Assembly (NCBI GenBank): GCA_027886905.1
Contig: JAPCJO010000006.1
Location: 1-57,465, forward strand
Length of the DNA: 57,465 nucleotides
Direction: 5' to 3'
Source of the DNA: Nitrososphaerota archaeon
Lineage (GTDB): Archaea; Thermoproteota; Nitrososphaeria; Nitrososphaerales; Gagatemarchaeaceae
Shown here: in pieces, positions 40,487-50,003 of the stretch
Numbering within the stretch: the first letter of the stretch is position 1
How the letters are laid out: the number at the start of each line of letters is the position of its first letter
Translations under genes and position numbers: made by a program
The notes under the pieces: generated by a model
The model's input: the letters and a program-made list of their open reading frames with translations, nothing else
What the model was told of the DNA's origin: nothing
Databases searched by the model: none

Positions 40487-41631
40487 CGCGGCGTGGAAGA
40501 GACTACCTCCTGGCCGCGGTTCTCCTGCTGGGCGCAGCCGAGCTGCTAGACATCAAACTGCTCCAGGTTCTCGGGGCGTCGCTCGTCGCGATGGCGGTGA
40601 TCTCGGTCTGCATCTTCGAGCTGTCCACGAGGGGAGGCAGCGTCAGAGTCTCGTCGGAGGGCGGGCACGTGAGGATGATGAAGGGCGAAGAGTACGAGAC
40701 CGTCCTCGCCGTCGAGTCGAGGGGGAACGGCTGGATAGGCTCGACGACGACGGGCTTCGACGTCGATACGGGCCAGCTCGTGAGCGCAGAGCCGCTCCCA
40801 GACGGGATGAGGATACGCCTCAGGTTCCTCGGGAAGTACGCCGGGAGGTCCCAGGGGGTCAAGGTAACCATCTCCTTGACCGACCCGCTGAGGCTCTTCA
40901 ACAGGCTCGACCAGACCGTGAGGACGGAGCTCGTGCTGGACACGATGCCCCTCTCGCTCCTCGCGCCCCAAGTCCAAAGGAGGCTGAAGGTCATCGGGTA
41001 CGGCGAGCAGACGAGCGGATACTCCGGGCAGGGGCAGGAGCTCTACAAGCTGGACGATTACAACCCCGGATACACGAAGGACATAGCCTGGAGGCGGGTC
41101 GCCGAGTCCCCCGACGAGGCCCTCGTCGCGAGGGTGAGGGAAGCGAACGTGACGGACGCCGTGAGGGTCGGGGTCGTCCGCTTCGCGGAGAGGGGGAAGG
41201 ACGAGCGAGCGGCATGGACCGATATGCTCTGCGAGGCCCTCGGGGAGGTCGGGAGGGAGGTGCTCGAGACGGGCGCGGCCACCATCCTCCTCTACCACGC
41301 TCCGCCGGGAGGAGGGGCTCGCGAGGAGGAGCGGCTTCGCGGGATGAAGAGCATCTCTACGGAAGACATCGACGAGCTGGCCGAGGCCGTGATGTCGTGC
41401 TCCGTCGCCCCAGACTCGCAGGACGTCGAGTCGGTCGTCGCCGAGTCTGACCTCGTGGTCACGGGGCTCCGAGAGCTCGAGGACGAGGGGATGGCGAGGG
41501 TCATCGCCCGCAAGCCCCTCATTCTGGTCTACGAGAAGACCTCCCGCCCGCCGGCCTTCGCTGACAAGGCGGTGATCTGGACTGGCAAAGAGGACCTCCT
41601 CCCGCTCATCAGGAAGACCCTCGAGAGGTAG
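40483..41631 (+). CDS. DUF58-like protein lacking the MIDAS motif
   Basis: About 382 aa. The N terminus [17 protein letters not shown] plus a second helix is the usual DUF58 membrane anchor, followed by the beta domain and the DUF58 signature in altered form (YNPGYTKDIAWRRVA). The MIDAS position, normally DxSxS, reads VGVVRFAERG. The conserved N terminus extends upstream of every ATG/GTG/TTG; the only codon fitting the operon is CTG 40483 in a CTGA overlap with moxR. The next standard start is ATG 40591, which would delete one TM helix. Either CTG initiation or an error is involved. Confidence 0.72.
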   Translation: MTRRGRDYLLAAVLLLGAAELLDIKLLQVLGASLVAMAVISVCIFELSTRGGSVRVSSEGGHVRMMKGEEYETVLAVESRGNGWIGSTTTGFDVDTGQLVSAEPLPDGMRIRLRFLGKYAGRSQGVKVTISLTDPLRLFNRLDQTVRTELVLDTMPLSLLAPQVQRRLKVIGYGEQTSGYSGQGQELYKLDDYNPGYTKDIAWRRVAESPDEALVARVREANVTDAVRVGVVRFAERGKDERAAWTDMLCEALGEVGREVLETGAATILLYHAPPGGGAREEERLRGMKSISTEDIDELAEAVMSCSVAPDSQDVESVVAESDLVVTGLRELEDEGMARVIARKPLILVYEKTSRPPAFADKAVIWTGKEDLLPLIRKTLER

Positions 41632-41637
41632 TGAGCG

Positions 41638-42432
41638 ACGAACAAGGCTCTCCTCGCGTGCATCGCCGCGGTCGGGGTCTCGCTCTACTTCCTCTACGCG
41701 CTCTCGGTCGTCGAGTTCTTGCGGCACCTCGCGCTCTCCAGCATCGGCCTCGTCGAGCTGCTCGTCGTCCTCACACAGGGTCTGAGGGTCGCCGGGGTCG
41801 CGGCCTACTACCGGGGACGTCCGGCGAGGGCGGACGTCATGCTGTTCCTGTTCTCCGTCGAGACCTACGTGGTGCTGGGCTTGATCGCGCTCTCCCTTGC
41901 CACGCCTGACCCGTACTACGGCCAGTTGGCGGGCACGATCTTCTCGACCTGGGTCGCCGCCCTCTTCACCGTCCTCCCCTTCTATCTTATCTTCGCCTCT
42001 TTGATCCAGATGGCGCGGAACCGGAGCCTGGTCGGGGTCCTCCTCCCAATCGCGTTGGAGCTAGGCACGCTGGCCTTCGTCGCCACGATCCTCCTCGGGT
42101 TTCGGGGCGCCCTCACCTTCTCAGGCTTCTTCAATTTCATGGTCGCAGCCACGAGGTCCCAGGTCTCCGCAAGCACCATCTCGGCCCTATCCGGACTGAC
42201 CATAGTGATCCCGTCCGTGGCAGTCTACTGCTCCCTGCTCGTCTACTCGACCATCCCGACGCCGACGAGCGCCGTCCAGCCCAAGGTGAACTTCGTCCTC
42301 CCGCTGCTCAGCGCGGCCGTCACCCTGGGATGGGTGTATGCCGCGGTCTTGATACTCCCGAATTCGCTTTTATCCTTCACCGTCCCGGGATTCGCACTTG
42401 TCGCCGTCCTTTGGGGATATATGCGCCGGTAG
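41638..42432 (+). CDS. multi-pass membrane protein of MoxR module 2
   Basis: About 240-265 aa with six or seven TM helices (SIGLVELLVVLTQGLRV, YVVLGLIALSLA, VAALFTVLPFYLIFASL and others). The frame contains a further TM helix (ALLACIAAVGVSLYFLYALS) upstream of the first standard start, TTG 41719; that stretch reaches back to ACG 41638 just behind the DUF58 stop. The upstream helix argues that the protein begins there through an unusual start or a frameshift. No family recognised. It parallels the membrane protein closing module 1. Confidence 0.6.
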   Translation, partial: TNKALLACIAAVGVSLYFLYALSVVEFLRHLALSSIGLVELLVVLTQGLRVAGVAAYYRGRPARADVMLFLFSVETYVVLGLIALSLATPDPYYGQLAGTIFSTWVAALFTVLPFYLIFASLIQMARNRSLVGVLLPIALELGTLAFVATILLGFRGALTFSGFFNFMVAATRSQVSASTISALSGLTIVIPSVAVYCSLLVYSTIPTPTSAVQPKVNFVLPLLSAAVTLGWVYAAVLILPNSLLSFTVPGFALVAVLWGYMRR

Positions 42433-44077
42433 GGCGAAGGCCGCGGCGACGCTCTCGCTGCTCGGGCTCCTCCTCGCCACCGTCGCCTTCCAGCCTGGCC
42501 TCGCGGCCCAAGCCTCTGCGGCGACAAACTCCCAGACCTCCTCTCTCTTCCTTGGATTCAGCCCTTCGAGCCTTTCCCCGGTCTCGGGCGGGACCCCGGT
42601 CTACACCGTCGGAGAGACCGTCTGGGCGGAGTCGGGCTACAACTACTCTGTCCCCGCCTCGCTTGAGTCTGCCGGGCCTCCGATGGGCGTGGTCGCCAAG
42701 CTGGACCTGGAGCCTCAGGTGGTGACTCCAATCCACACCTTCACGGTGGCGGACATCGACGGCGTCTGGAACATCACGCTCGTTACCGCCCAAGGCCCCG
42801 TCCTAGTCCCGGTCCGCTTCGTGAACCTCGCCGACCACCGCCCCGTCCTCCTCAGCCCACTCCAGTACTCGCTCGACGGGGGCAACCTGTCGATCTCCGC
42901 TCAGGCGAACCTCGGGGACTCCTACGACCAAGAGGTCTGCGCGGCGGGCGTCGTGTCCGGGGCTCCCGTGGTTATCGCCCTCCCCAGAGACATGGGAGAG
43001 TTCGGGAACATCTCCTTGACCCCAGGGACCCCGTTCGGGATCTCGACCATCGGGGTGTTCCAGCCCTTGTCTTTCTGGTTCGAGCTTGACCAGGCGTATG
43101 CGCTGGACGAGGGGGGCACCAGTAACCTCGTGGCCGACAACGTGATGGCCGCGCAGTCGCAGCCTGTCGATGTCGTCTCCAACGGGCCGATGGCGACCAA
43201 CCTGACGTGGAGCGCGCCCCTCAGGGCAGGGAGGTACGACCTCAGGGCCTTCTTCCAGAACTCGACGAACCTGGAAGTCTTCCAGAGCAGGGTCCTCGTC
43301 CTCAACGACTCGTCCTGGGTCTCGCTCTCCACCACGTGCCTCCCACAGCCGGTCCAGTCGTCGAGCATCTCCTATTCTGGGAGCCTGAACGCCGGCCAGG
43401 CCGACTGGCCGCGGACGCTCTACTACATGTATCGCACGTCCGGGGTCGAGGCCGTGGCCGCGTATCCGGTGAGGGCGAACATCTCCAGCGTGAACTTCGA
43501 GGCCACTCCCTGGAACGAGCCAGTCCAGGACGCCAAGGTGAGCGTCACCCCATCGGCGGGGGTCGCGCAGACCAGCCAAGAGGGCGGCTCCCTCTTCGTC
43601 CTCTCGTCAGGGTATCCCGCCCAGCTCAGCTACTCCTTGGGCATCGGCGGGGCAGCAGGCCTCGCCCAGGGAGAATTGACCATGGGCGCGCGCTACACGA
43701 CCCAGACCGTAGACGTTGACCTGGCGGAGTTGACTGTGCACCTCCTCGCCGGCCAGGGCTCGCCGACCACCCTCGAAGTGACGGGCTCGCAGGGCGTGGA
43801 CATCACGCGGGGCCCCGTCGGAAGCAACAGGACGGTCACGTTCTTCCTCCCGACCGGCTCCTACACCGTGACGGCCTCGCAGGCAGGCGGGTCGCAGAGC
43901 GCTCAGGTCGGGCTGACGGACGGCGTCGCGGCCTCGGTGACGCTCAACTTCGGAGCTTCGGGCCTTGAGACCATCCTGGTCGTCACGGCGGCCATAGCAG
44001 TGGTCGCGAACGTCCTGGTCTGGATCCTGCGCTCGAGAAGCCCGAGGTCGAGGCTCGCCAGCCGCGGGAAAAGCTGA
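42398..44077 (+). CDS. large secreted protein, C-terminal membrane anchor
   Basis: 559 aa from TTG 42398, overlapping the end of the preceding gene by 35 nt. Signal peptide (LSLLGLLLATVAFQPGLAAQA), a large beta-rich ectodomain with many sequons, then a C-terminal TM helix (ILVVTAAIAVVANVLVWIL) with a basic tail. Repeated Ser/Thr/Gly strands such as VGSNRTVTFFLPTGSYTVTA look like carboxypeptidase-regulatory or Ig-type folds near the end. As last gene of MoxR module 2 it may be the surface client or effector of that system. Confidence 0.65.
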   Translation: MSPSFGDICAGRAKAAATLSLLGLLLATVAFQPGLAAQASAATNSQTSSLFLGFSPSSLSPVSGGTPVYTVGETVWAESGYNYSVPASLESAGPPMGVVAKLDLEPQVVTPIHTFTVADIDGVWNITLVTAQGPVLVPVRFVNLADHRPVLLSPLQYSLDGGNLSISAQANLGDSYDQEVCAAGVVSGAPVVIALPRDMGEFGNISLTPGTPFGISTIGVFQPLSFWFELDQAYALDEGGTSNLVADNVMAAQSQPVDVVSNGPMATNLTWSAPLRAGRYDLRAFFQNSTNLEVFQSRVLVLNDSSWVSLSTTCLPQPVQSSSISYSGSLNAGQADWPRTLYYMYRTSGVEAVAAYPVRANISSVNFEATPWNEPVQDAKVSVTPSAGVAQTSQEGGSLFVLSSGYPAQLSYSLGIGGAAGLAQGELTMGARYTTQTVDVDLAELTVHLLAGQGSPTTLEVTGSQGVDITRGPVGSNRTVTFFLPTGSYTVTASQAGGSQSAQVGLTDGVAASVTLNFGASGLETILVVTAAIAVVANVLVWILRSRSPRSRLASRGKS

Positions 44078-44104
44078 CCCAAGGGCCGGCGGGCTGGCCG
44101 TCCG

Positions 44105-44689
44105 CTACGACGTTATCTTCGTGCCGAGCATCTCCAGGAACGCGCGGAGCAGCTCCGGGTGACCGGGCCAAGCGGGCGTGCTCGTCAGGTTCCCGTCCAC
44201 CGTGGCGTTGGAGAAAGTGGAGTTCGCCGCCACCCACTTCGCGCCGGCCCTCTTGAGCTCGGGCGATATCGCCGGATACGCGGTGAGCGTCCTCCCGTCC
44301 AGGACGCCCGCGGCCGCAAGGACCTGAGGTCCGTGGCACATCGTCCCCAGCGGCTTGTCGGCCTTGTCAAAATGCCGGACTATCTCGAGGACCCTCTCGT
44401 TCAGCCTGAGGTACTCGGGAGCCCTTCCCCCGGGCACGAAGAGCGCGTCGTAGTCCTCGGGCTTGACCTTGTCAAAGTCCGCGTTGATTGCGAAGTTGTG
44501 CCCCCTCTTCTCGCTGTAGGTCTGGTCGCCCTCGAAGTCGTGTATCGCGGTCTTCACTGACCCGCCAGGCTTCTTTCCGGGGGAGACCGTGTGGACCGTG
44601 TGTCCGGCCATCACCAGGATCTGGAAGGGGACCATGGCCTCGTAGTCCTCGACGAAGTCTCCAACTATCATCAACACCTTCTTTGGCAT
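44105..44689 (-). CDS. DJ-1/PfpI family protein
   Basis: 194 aa. [19 protein letters not shown] holds the conserved Glu of the family, [14 protein letters not shown] the nucleophile-elbow neighbour and [12 protein letters not shown] the reactive Cys followed by His. Members are glyoxalases, chaperones or peptidases (PfpI); the CHG context fits the PfpI-like group. ATG 44689. It stands alone, divergent from the thioredoxin-domain protein. Confidence 0.9.
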   Translation of the reverse strand: MPKKVLMIVGDFVEDYEAMVPFQILVMAGHTVHTVSPGKKPGGSVKTAIHDFEGDQTYSEKRGHNFAINADFDKVKPEDYDALFVPGGRAPEYLRLNERVLEIVRHFDKADKPLGTMCHGPQVLAAAGVLDGRTLTAYPAISPELKRAGAKWVAANSTFSNATVDGNLTSTPAWPGHPELLRAFLEMLGTKITS

Positions 44690-44749
44690 GGCGGCGAGTT
44701 TCCCCTAGAATCTTAAAAGGAATTCGAGGGCGGAGCTTAGCCTTAAATC

Positions 44750-46849
44750 GTGGGCGCCGAACAAGCCAAAGCGAAAATGCAGGGGGCGAAGAAGCCCAAC
44801 CGGCTTGTCAACGAGAAGAGCCCCTACTTGCTGGAGCACGCCTTCAACCCCGTCGACTGGCACGCCTGGGGGGACGAGGCCTTTCGCGAGGCGAGGGCCG
44901 GGGACAAGCCGATCTTCCTCAGCATCGGGTACTCGACGTGCCACTGGTGCCACGTGATGGCGCGCGAGTCATTCGAGGACGAGAAGACCGCGGCGATCCT
45001 CAACGAGAAGTTCGTGCCCATCAAGGTCGACAGGGAGGAGAGGCCAGACCTGGACGAGGTCTACATGAAGGCGGTCACGACGCTTACGGGCCACGGGGGC
45101 TGGCCTCTCTCTGTCTTCCTCACCCCAGACCTGAAGCCCTTCTACGGGGGGACCTACTTCCCCCCGGTCCCGAGGCACGGCCTCCCCGGCTTCCCCGAGG
45201 TCCTGAACTTCATAGCGGACGCGTGGAAGACCAAGCGGCAGGAGATCGTCCAGAGCTCGGAAGAGATAACCAAGTCCATCAGCGACGGCTACGCCCTCAA
45301 GCCGGAGGGGGAGCTCTCCAAGGTACTGCTTGACAACGCCTACGCCGTGGTCCTCTCGGCGCACGACTCACAGTTCGGGGGGTTCGGCCGGCCGCCGAAG
45401 TTCCCGCTCCCGAGCTACCTCGGGTTCCTGCTGCGCTACAACGCCCGGACCGGCAAGGGGCAGGCGCTCGGCCCGGTCATGAAGACCCTCGACGCCATGG
45501 CCGACGGGGGAATACACGACCAACTCGCGGGGGGCTTCCACAGATATTCGACCGACAGGTACTGGCTCGTCCCCCACTTCGAGAAGATGCTCTACGACAA
45601 CGCCCTTCTCGCGAGGGTGTACGGCGACGCCTACCGCGCGACCCGCACCAAAAGGTACGCAGCGACCGCGAGGGACATCCTCGACTGGATACTGGAGGAG
45701 ATGACGTCCCCCGAGGGAGGCTTCTTCTCCGCCGAGGACGCGGACACCCCGGAGGGCGAGGGCTACTACTACACCTGGACCCCGTCGGAGGTCTCCGAGG
45801 TCCTAGGGAAGGAGGACGGCGCCATCTTCTGCCAGCACTACGGCGTGTCGCCCGAAGGGAACTTCGAGGGAGGAAGGTCAATTTTGAACGTCGCGGCGAC
45901 AGCAGAGAGGACCGCCAGCAAACTAGGGCTTACCGTCGACCAGGTCGAGAATGCCCTAGGGAGGGGCCGCGATGCTCTCCTCAGGGCGAGGAGGGGGAGG
46001 AGCCGCCCTCGCGTCGACGACAAGGTGCTCGCCTCCTGGAACGGGCTCGCCATCTCGGGCTTCGCCTGCGCCTACCAGGCACTCCAGGACGAGAGGTACC
46101 TCTCGGCGGCGACGAGGGCCGCGGACTTTGTCCTGACGAGGCTCGTCAAGAAGGGGACGAGCCCGATGCTCCAGAGGAGATACAGGGACGGGGACGTCGC
46201 GATAGAGGGAAATCTGGAGGACTACTCATTCCTGATAGCAGGCCTGCTCGACCTCTACGAGGCCTCCTTCGAGAAGAGGTGGATGTCGGCGGCGATAATG
46301 CTCGCCGAGGAGATGACAAGCGTCTTCTGGGACGCCGAGCGCGGCGGCTTCTTCCTGACTCCCCCCGGCAGGGAGATCGTCGCGATCAAGGAGGGCTACG
46401 ACGGGCCTACCCCGTCGGGGAACTCCGTCGCCGCCCTCGACCTCCTCCGCCTCGCCGAGTTCACCGGCAACCAGGACTTTCGGGAGATGGCCGAGACCAC
46501 CCTGAAGCTCTTCGCGGAGGCGATGGAGTCGGCGCCCACCGGGTACCTCGAGATGCTCGCGGCCGTCGACTTCTCCTTCGGCTCGAAGGAGGTAGTCGTC
46601 GCGAGCGGCTGGAAGCCGGACGAGCTGGGCGCCATGGTGAGGGAGATACGGACGCGCTACCTCCCCACGAAGGTGCTCGTCCTGGCCGACGGCGACCCCG
46701 CCACGGCGCAGCTGACCGAGGGCAAGGGAAGCATCAAGGGGATGCCGACCGTCTACGTGTGCGAGAACTTCGCGTGCAAGGCTCCGGTCACGAGCGTCGA
46801 GGAGTTGAAGCGGCAGCTCGACGCGACGCCTGCCGGAGGAGGCGCGTGA
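44750..46849 (+). CDS. DUF255 (YyaL/SPATA20-like) thioredoxin-domain protein
   Basis: 699 aa. The N-terminal thioredoxin-like domain has [14 protein letters not shown] with the CxxC pair and [24 protein letters not shown], as in YyaL/SSP411 proteins. The C-terminal 450 residues form the alpha/alpha-toroid seen in N-acylglucosamine epimerase relatives ([23 protein letters not shown] and SWNGLAISG). Full length compared with the family. The reaction is unknown; a redox-linked sugar or protein role has been proposed. GTG 44750 follows a TATA-like GCCTTAAATCG very closely, so the actual start might lie further in. Confidence 0.92.
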   Translation: MGAEQAKAKMQGAKKPNRLVNEKSPYLLEHAFNPVDWHAWGDEAFREARAGDKPIFLSIGYSTCHWCHVMARESFEDEKTAAILNEKFVPIKVDREERPDLDEVYMKAVTTLTGHGGWPLSVFLTPDLKPFYGGTYFPPVPRHGLPGFPEVLNFIADAWKTKRQEIVQSSEEITKSISDGYALKPEGELSKVLLDNAYAVVLSAHDSQFGGFGRPPKFPLPSYLGFLLRYNARTGKGQALGPVMKTLDAMADGGIHDQLAGGFHRYSTDRYWLVPHFEKMLYDNALLARVYGDAYRATRTKRYAATARDILDWILEEMTSPEGGFFSAEDADTPEGEGYYYTWTPSEVSEVLGKEDGAIFCQHYGVSPEGNFEGGRSILNVAATAERTASKLGLTVDQVENALGRGRDALLRARRGRSRPRVDDKVLASWNGLAISGFACAYQALQDERYLSAATRAADFVLTRLVKKGTSPMLQRRYRDGDVAIEGNLEDYSFLIAGLLDLYEASFEKRWMSAAIMLAEEMTSVFWDAERGGFFLTPPGREIVAIKEGYDGPTPSGNSVAALDLLRLAEFTGNQDFREMAETTLKLFAEAMESAPTGYLEMLAAVDFSFGSKEVVVASGWKPDELGAMVREIRTRYLPTKVLVLADGDPATAQLTEGKGSIKGMPTVYVCENFACKAPVTSVEELKRQLDATPAGGGA

Positions 46850-46856
46850 GAAGGCC

Positions 46857-47687
46857 TTGAAGGCGGCGGTGCTTGTAGACTCGGAGAGGCCGAAGGTGAG
46901 CGAGAGCGAGGTCGTCTCCATACTGAAGAAGTCCGGGATAGAGCACTCCGCGGCCAACCCGGCCTTCGGGGTGGTCGTCGGTGGCGACGGGCTCTTCAGT
47001 TACCAGGGAAGACAGCTCGGTATCCCCCTCCTATTCGTGGGGACCAAGTCGCGCAGGCCGACGGACTCCAAGGCTCGCCTCGCGGAGGTCTACCTCACCG
47101 GCCTCGAGGCAGCGCTCCGCGAGGTGAAGGCGGGCCGGTACACGGTGATCAAGCACAAGCGCCTCGAGGTCTCGATCAGCGGCGGCGAGTTCCGTGGCGA
47201 GATCTTCACCGACGTCTCGCTCGAGAAGGGCGCCGACAGCAACTGCATCCGCTACGCCGTGAACGTGCGCGGGAAGGGGGCCGATTTCACGGACTCGGCC
47301 GTCTCGAACGGCATAGTCATCACAACTGCGGCGGGCTCCACGGGCTACTACTCCTACCTCGACAAGATCGACCAGGGCGACCGGCTCGAGCCCGAGAGGT
47401 TCAGGGTGATAGGGCACGACGAAGTCGGCATCTGCCACATAGCCCCCACCTACACCTCGAGGGAGGGAGCGAGCGTGCACCCGCTCCGCTACACGGTCCC
47501 CTGGGGCTCCAGCTTCAGGATTACCCTGATGCGCGACGCCGACGCGCACCTCTTCGGCGTGACACGGTCGAGAAGGGGGCTGAGGATCACCACGCAGGAC
47601 ACGGTCGAGGTAGGCCCGAGCAAGAACACCACGAACGTGATCAGGCTGACCTCTCGCCACCGCCCGCACGGATCGCCGCTGGAGTGA
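46857..47687 (+). CDS. nadK: NAD kinase
   Basis: 276 aa from TTG 46857, seven nt after the preceding stop. The NAD kinase signature GGDG is in VVVGGDGLFSYQG, the NAD-binding segment is TTAAGSTGYYSYL, and the preceding SNGIVI matches. It phosphorylates NAD to make NADP. Shorter N terminus than bacterial forms, as in archaeal relatives. The TTG is read in the same message as the DUF255 gene. Confidence 0.88.
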   Translation: MKAAVLVDSERPKVSESEVVSILKKSGIEHSAANPAFGVVVGGDGLFSYQGRQLGIPLLFVGTKSRRPTDSKARLAEVYLTGLEAALREVKAGRYTVIKHKRLEVSISGGEFRGEIFTDVSLEKGADSNCIRYAVNVRGKGADFTDSAVSNGIVITTAAGSTGYYSYLDKIDQGDRLEPERFRVIGHDEVGICHIAPTYTSREGASVHPLRYTVPWGSSFRITLMRDADAHLFGVTRSRRGLRITTQDTVEVGPSKNTTNVIRLTSRHRPHGSPLE

Positions 47688-47699
47688 CGAGCCTCAGCC

Positions 47700-48926
47700 C
47701 TAAGCTGTCTTCGCCAAGAGGCTGACCATCTGCTCCGGGCTCGCGATCAGCGGCGTCGAGTCCAGGTGGACCTTCACGCTCTCCTGGTCCTTCAGCCCGT
47801 TGCCGGTGCAGATGCAGACGACCGTCGCGTCCCTCTCTATCTTCCCCATCAGCTTCTTCACCGCCGCTATCGGGACGGCGCTCGCCGGCTCCACGAATAT
47901 CCCCTCGCTCGAGGCGAGGTCCATCCTCGCCGCTATCGTCTCCTCGTCCGTCACGGCAAGCGCGGTCCCCTTCGAGTCCCTTATCGCCGCGAGGGCCTTC
48001 TTCCACGAGGCGGGGTTGCCTATGTTTATCGCGGACGCGATGGTCTTCGGCTGGACTGCCACGACGGAGTCCCTGCCGTGCTGGATCGCTTCGACGATGG
48101 GCTGGGCTCCGGCCGCCTGCACCGCGACCATCTTCGGGAGGGAGCTGGAGATCCCCCACTCCTTGAGCTCCTTGAAGCCCTTCCAGATAGCGCTGATGTT
48201 GCCTGCGTTCCCCACGGGGAGCACGATGTAGTCGGGGACCTTGAACCCGAGCTGCTCGTATATCTCGTAGGCGTTGGTCTTCTGCCCCTCTATCCTGTAG
48301 GGGTTCACAGAGTTCATGACGGAGAGCTCCTTGATCTCGCCGGCCACCTTCAAAGTGATGGCGAGCGCCGCGTCGAAGTCCCCCTCAACGCGGATTATCT
48401 TTGCCCCGTACGCGTACACCTGCGCGAGCTTGCCCGAGGCGACCTTCCCCGCCGGCACGGTCACCATCGCAGTGACCCCCGCCCTCGCGGCGTAGGCGGC
48501 CATCGAGGCCGCCGTGTTCCCCGTCGAGGCGCATATCAGGAGCTTGGAGCCCCCCTGCACCGCGCGCGTGACCGCGACGGTCATCCCTCTGTCCTTGAAG
48601 GAGCCGGACGGGTTCTGCCCTTCGTTCTTGACGTGGAGCCCCTTGAGCCCGAACTTCGCCCCTATCCTGCTCACCAGGACGAGGGGCGTGTGCCCCTCAG
48701 AGAGGGAGACGGCCTTCACGTCGGGCTCGATGGGGAGGGCCTTTCTATAGCGCCATATGCCGGGCTGCGTCGACTCGCCGTAGAGGCCGGTCTTGGAGAC
48801 CGGGCTGTCCTTCACCAGTTCGAGAAGGTTCGAGCACTTGGCGCAGACATAGCTCCGCACGTCGTCCCCGTAGACCTTCCCGCACCCGACGCACCTCTGC
48901 GTCCACCCTTCAGCTACTCTTGACAA
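47700..48926 (-). CDS. thrC: threonine synthase
   Basis: 408 aa PLP enzyme converting O-phosphohomoserine to threonine. The N terminus has a zinc-ribbon-like CVGCGKVYG ... CAKCSNL, then GHTPLVLV, PSGSFKDRGM with the Schiff-base Lys, CASTGNTAAS, PVGNAGNISAIW and the C-terminal CTGNGLKD. Start TTG 48926 overlaps the end of thrB by 17 nt, so both genes share one transcript from the promoter at about 49899. Confidence 0.95.
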   Translation of the reverse strand: MSRVAEGWTQRCVGCGKVYGDDVRSYVCAKCSNLLELVKDSPVSKTGLYGESTQPGIWRYRKALPIEPDVKAVSLSEGHTPLVLVSRIGAKFGLKGLHVKNEGQNPSGSFKDRGMTVAVTRAVQGGSKLLICASTGNTAASMAAYAARAGVTAMVTVPAGKVASGKLAQVYAYGAKIIRVEGDFDAALAITLKVAGEIKELSVMNSVNPYRIEGQKTNAYEIYEQLGFKVPDYIVLPVGNAGNISAIWKGFKELKEWGISSSLPKMVAVQAAGAQPIVEAIQHGRDSVVAVQPKTIASAINIGNPASWKKALAAIRDSKGTALAVTDEETIAARMDLASSEGIFVEPASAVPIAAVKKLMGKIERDATVVCICTGNGLKDQESVKVHLDSTPLIASPEQMVSLLAKTA

Positions 48927-49869
48927 CCCTCGCTCCCTTCCCTATGCGCGTGACGTATCCGCTCGACTTTACGCCTTCCTGCCCGAAGGCTGCGAGCATC
49001 GCTCCCAGGACCTCCTTGGGCGGGCTCCGCTTCTTGTCAACTATCGCCAGCACGGAAGGCCCCGCGCCGCTGATGCATACGCCAGCGGCCCCGGCCTCCG
49101 CAGCGCTCGACCTGACGCGGTCGTAACCCGGAATCATGGTCTTCCTCGCCTCCTCCACAGCCCTGTCTGTCATGCCCTTCCCTATGAGCTTGATATCCTT
49201 CTTGGCGAAGCCCGAGACCATCAGGCTGGCGTTGGCGACGTTCGAGACCAGGGTCCCGAGTGGGACGGATTCCGGCAGGAGGGACCGCGCGTACTCCGTC
49301 TTCCTGCTTGGAAGGCTGACGACCGGCGTTGCGACGCACACCGCCAGGCCCATCGGAGGGTCGAACCTGACCGCGGTCGGCCTCTCGCTCTCCCCTCCCC
49401 TCACCACCACGAACCCGCCGAGGATGGAGGCGGACACGTTGTCGTAGTGCGGGGTACCGGAAGTGGCCGCCTCGCCCTTGCCCGCGTAGAAGATCAGCTC
49501 GTCAGAGGAAAGGCCCAGCCCTAGGACCTCGTTCATGGCGAACGCGGCCGCCGCCGCCGACGCCCCACTGCTCCCCATCCCCAGCCCGATCGGGACGCGC
49601 TTCTCAAGCTCCACGAAGATCTCTTTCTTCGCCCCGAACTGCTTCGCCATCTCAAGGCAGACCACGCAGGCGCCGTTCTCTTCTTCTGTCTTGGGGACCT
49701 CAAGGCCGCTGACCCTCGCCATCTTGACGGAGGGCGCCCCTCTTCGTGAGCTCTTTCCGAGACGCAGTCGGACGCCGTCTCTCGGGGTGTCGAGGGCGAG
49801 TGCGAAGACGTCGAAGCCCGGGCCGAGGTTGGCCGAGGATGCGGGGGCTTCGACCCTGATCTGGTCCAA
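48910..49869 (-). CDS. thrB: homoserine kinase
   Basis: 319 aa GHMP kinase. N terminus VEAPASSANLGPGFDVFALAL, the ATP-binding P-loop PIGLGMGSSGASAAAA, and the C-terminal ISGAGPSVLAI are typical of ThrB, which phosphorylates homoserine before ThrC. Start TTG 49869; a minus-strand TATA box (TCATATAATC, centre about 49899) lies 30 nt away. The pair thrB-thrC makes a threonine operon; homoserine dehydrogenase and aspartokinase are not in the window. Confidence 0.95.
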   Translation of the reverse strand: MDQIRVEAPASSANLGPGFDVFALALDTPRDGVRLRLGKSSRRGAPSVKMARVSGLEVPKTEEENGACVVCLEMAKQFGAKKEIFVELEKRVPIGLGMGSSGASAAAAAFAMNEVLGLGLSSDELIFYAGKGEAATSGTPHYDNVSASILGGFVVVRGGESERPTAVRFDPPMGLAVCVATPVVSLPSRKTEYARSLLPESVPLGTLVSNVANASLMVSGFAKKDIKLIGKGMTDRAVEEARKTMIPGYDRVRSSAAEAGAAGVCISGAGPSVLAIVDKKRSPPKEVLGAMLAAFGQEGVKSSGYVTRIGKGARVVKSS

Positions 49870-50003
49870 ATCTGATTGATACAGAGGCTGGACCGTTGAT
49901 TATATGAAGTGTGTTTTCCGTCGGGGGGTTCCGGGCCGCCCAAGACGCGCCGAGCCTTGCAAACGCTTTTGTATAATCTCGAACTGAAGAGACCGCCTTC
50001 CTC

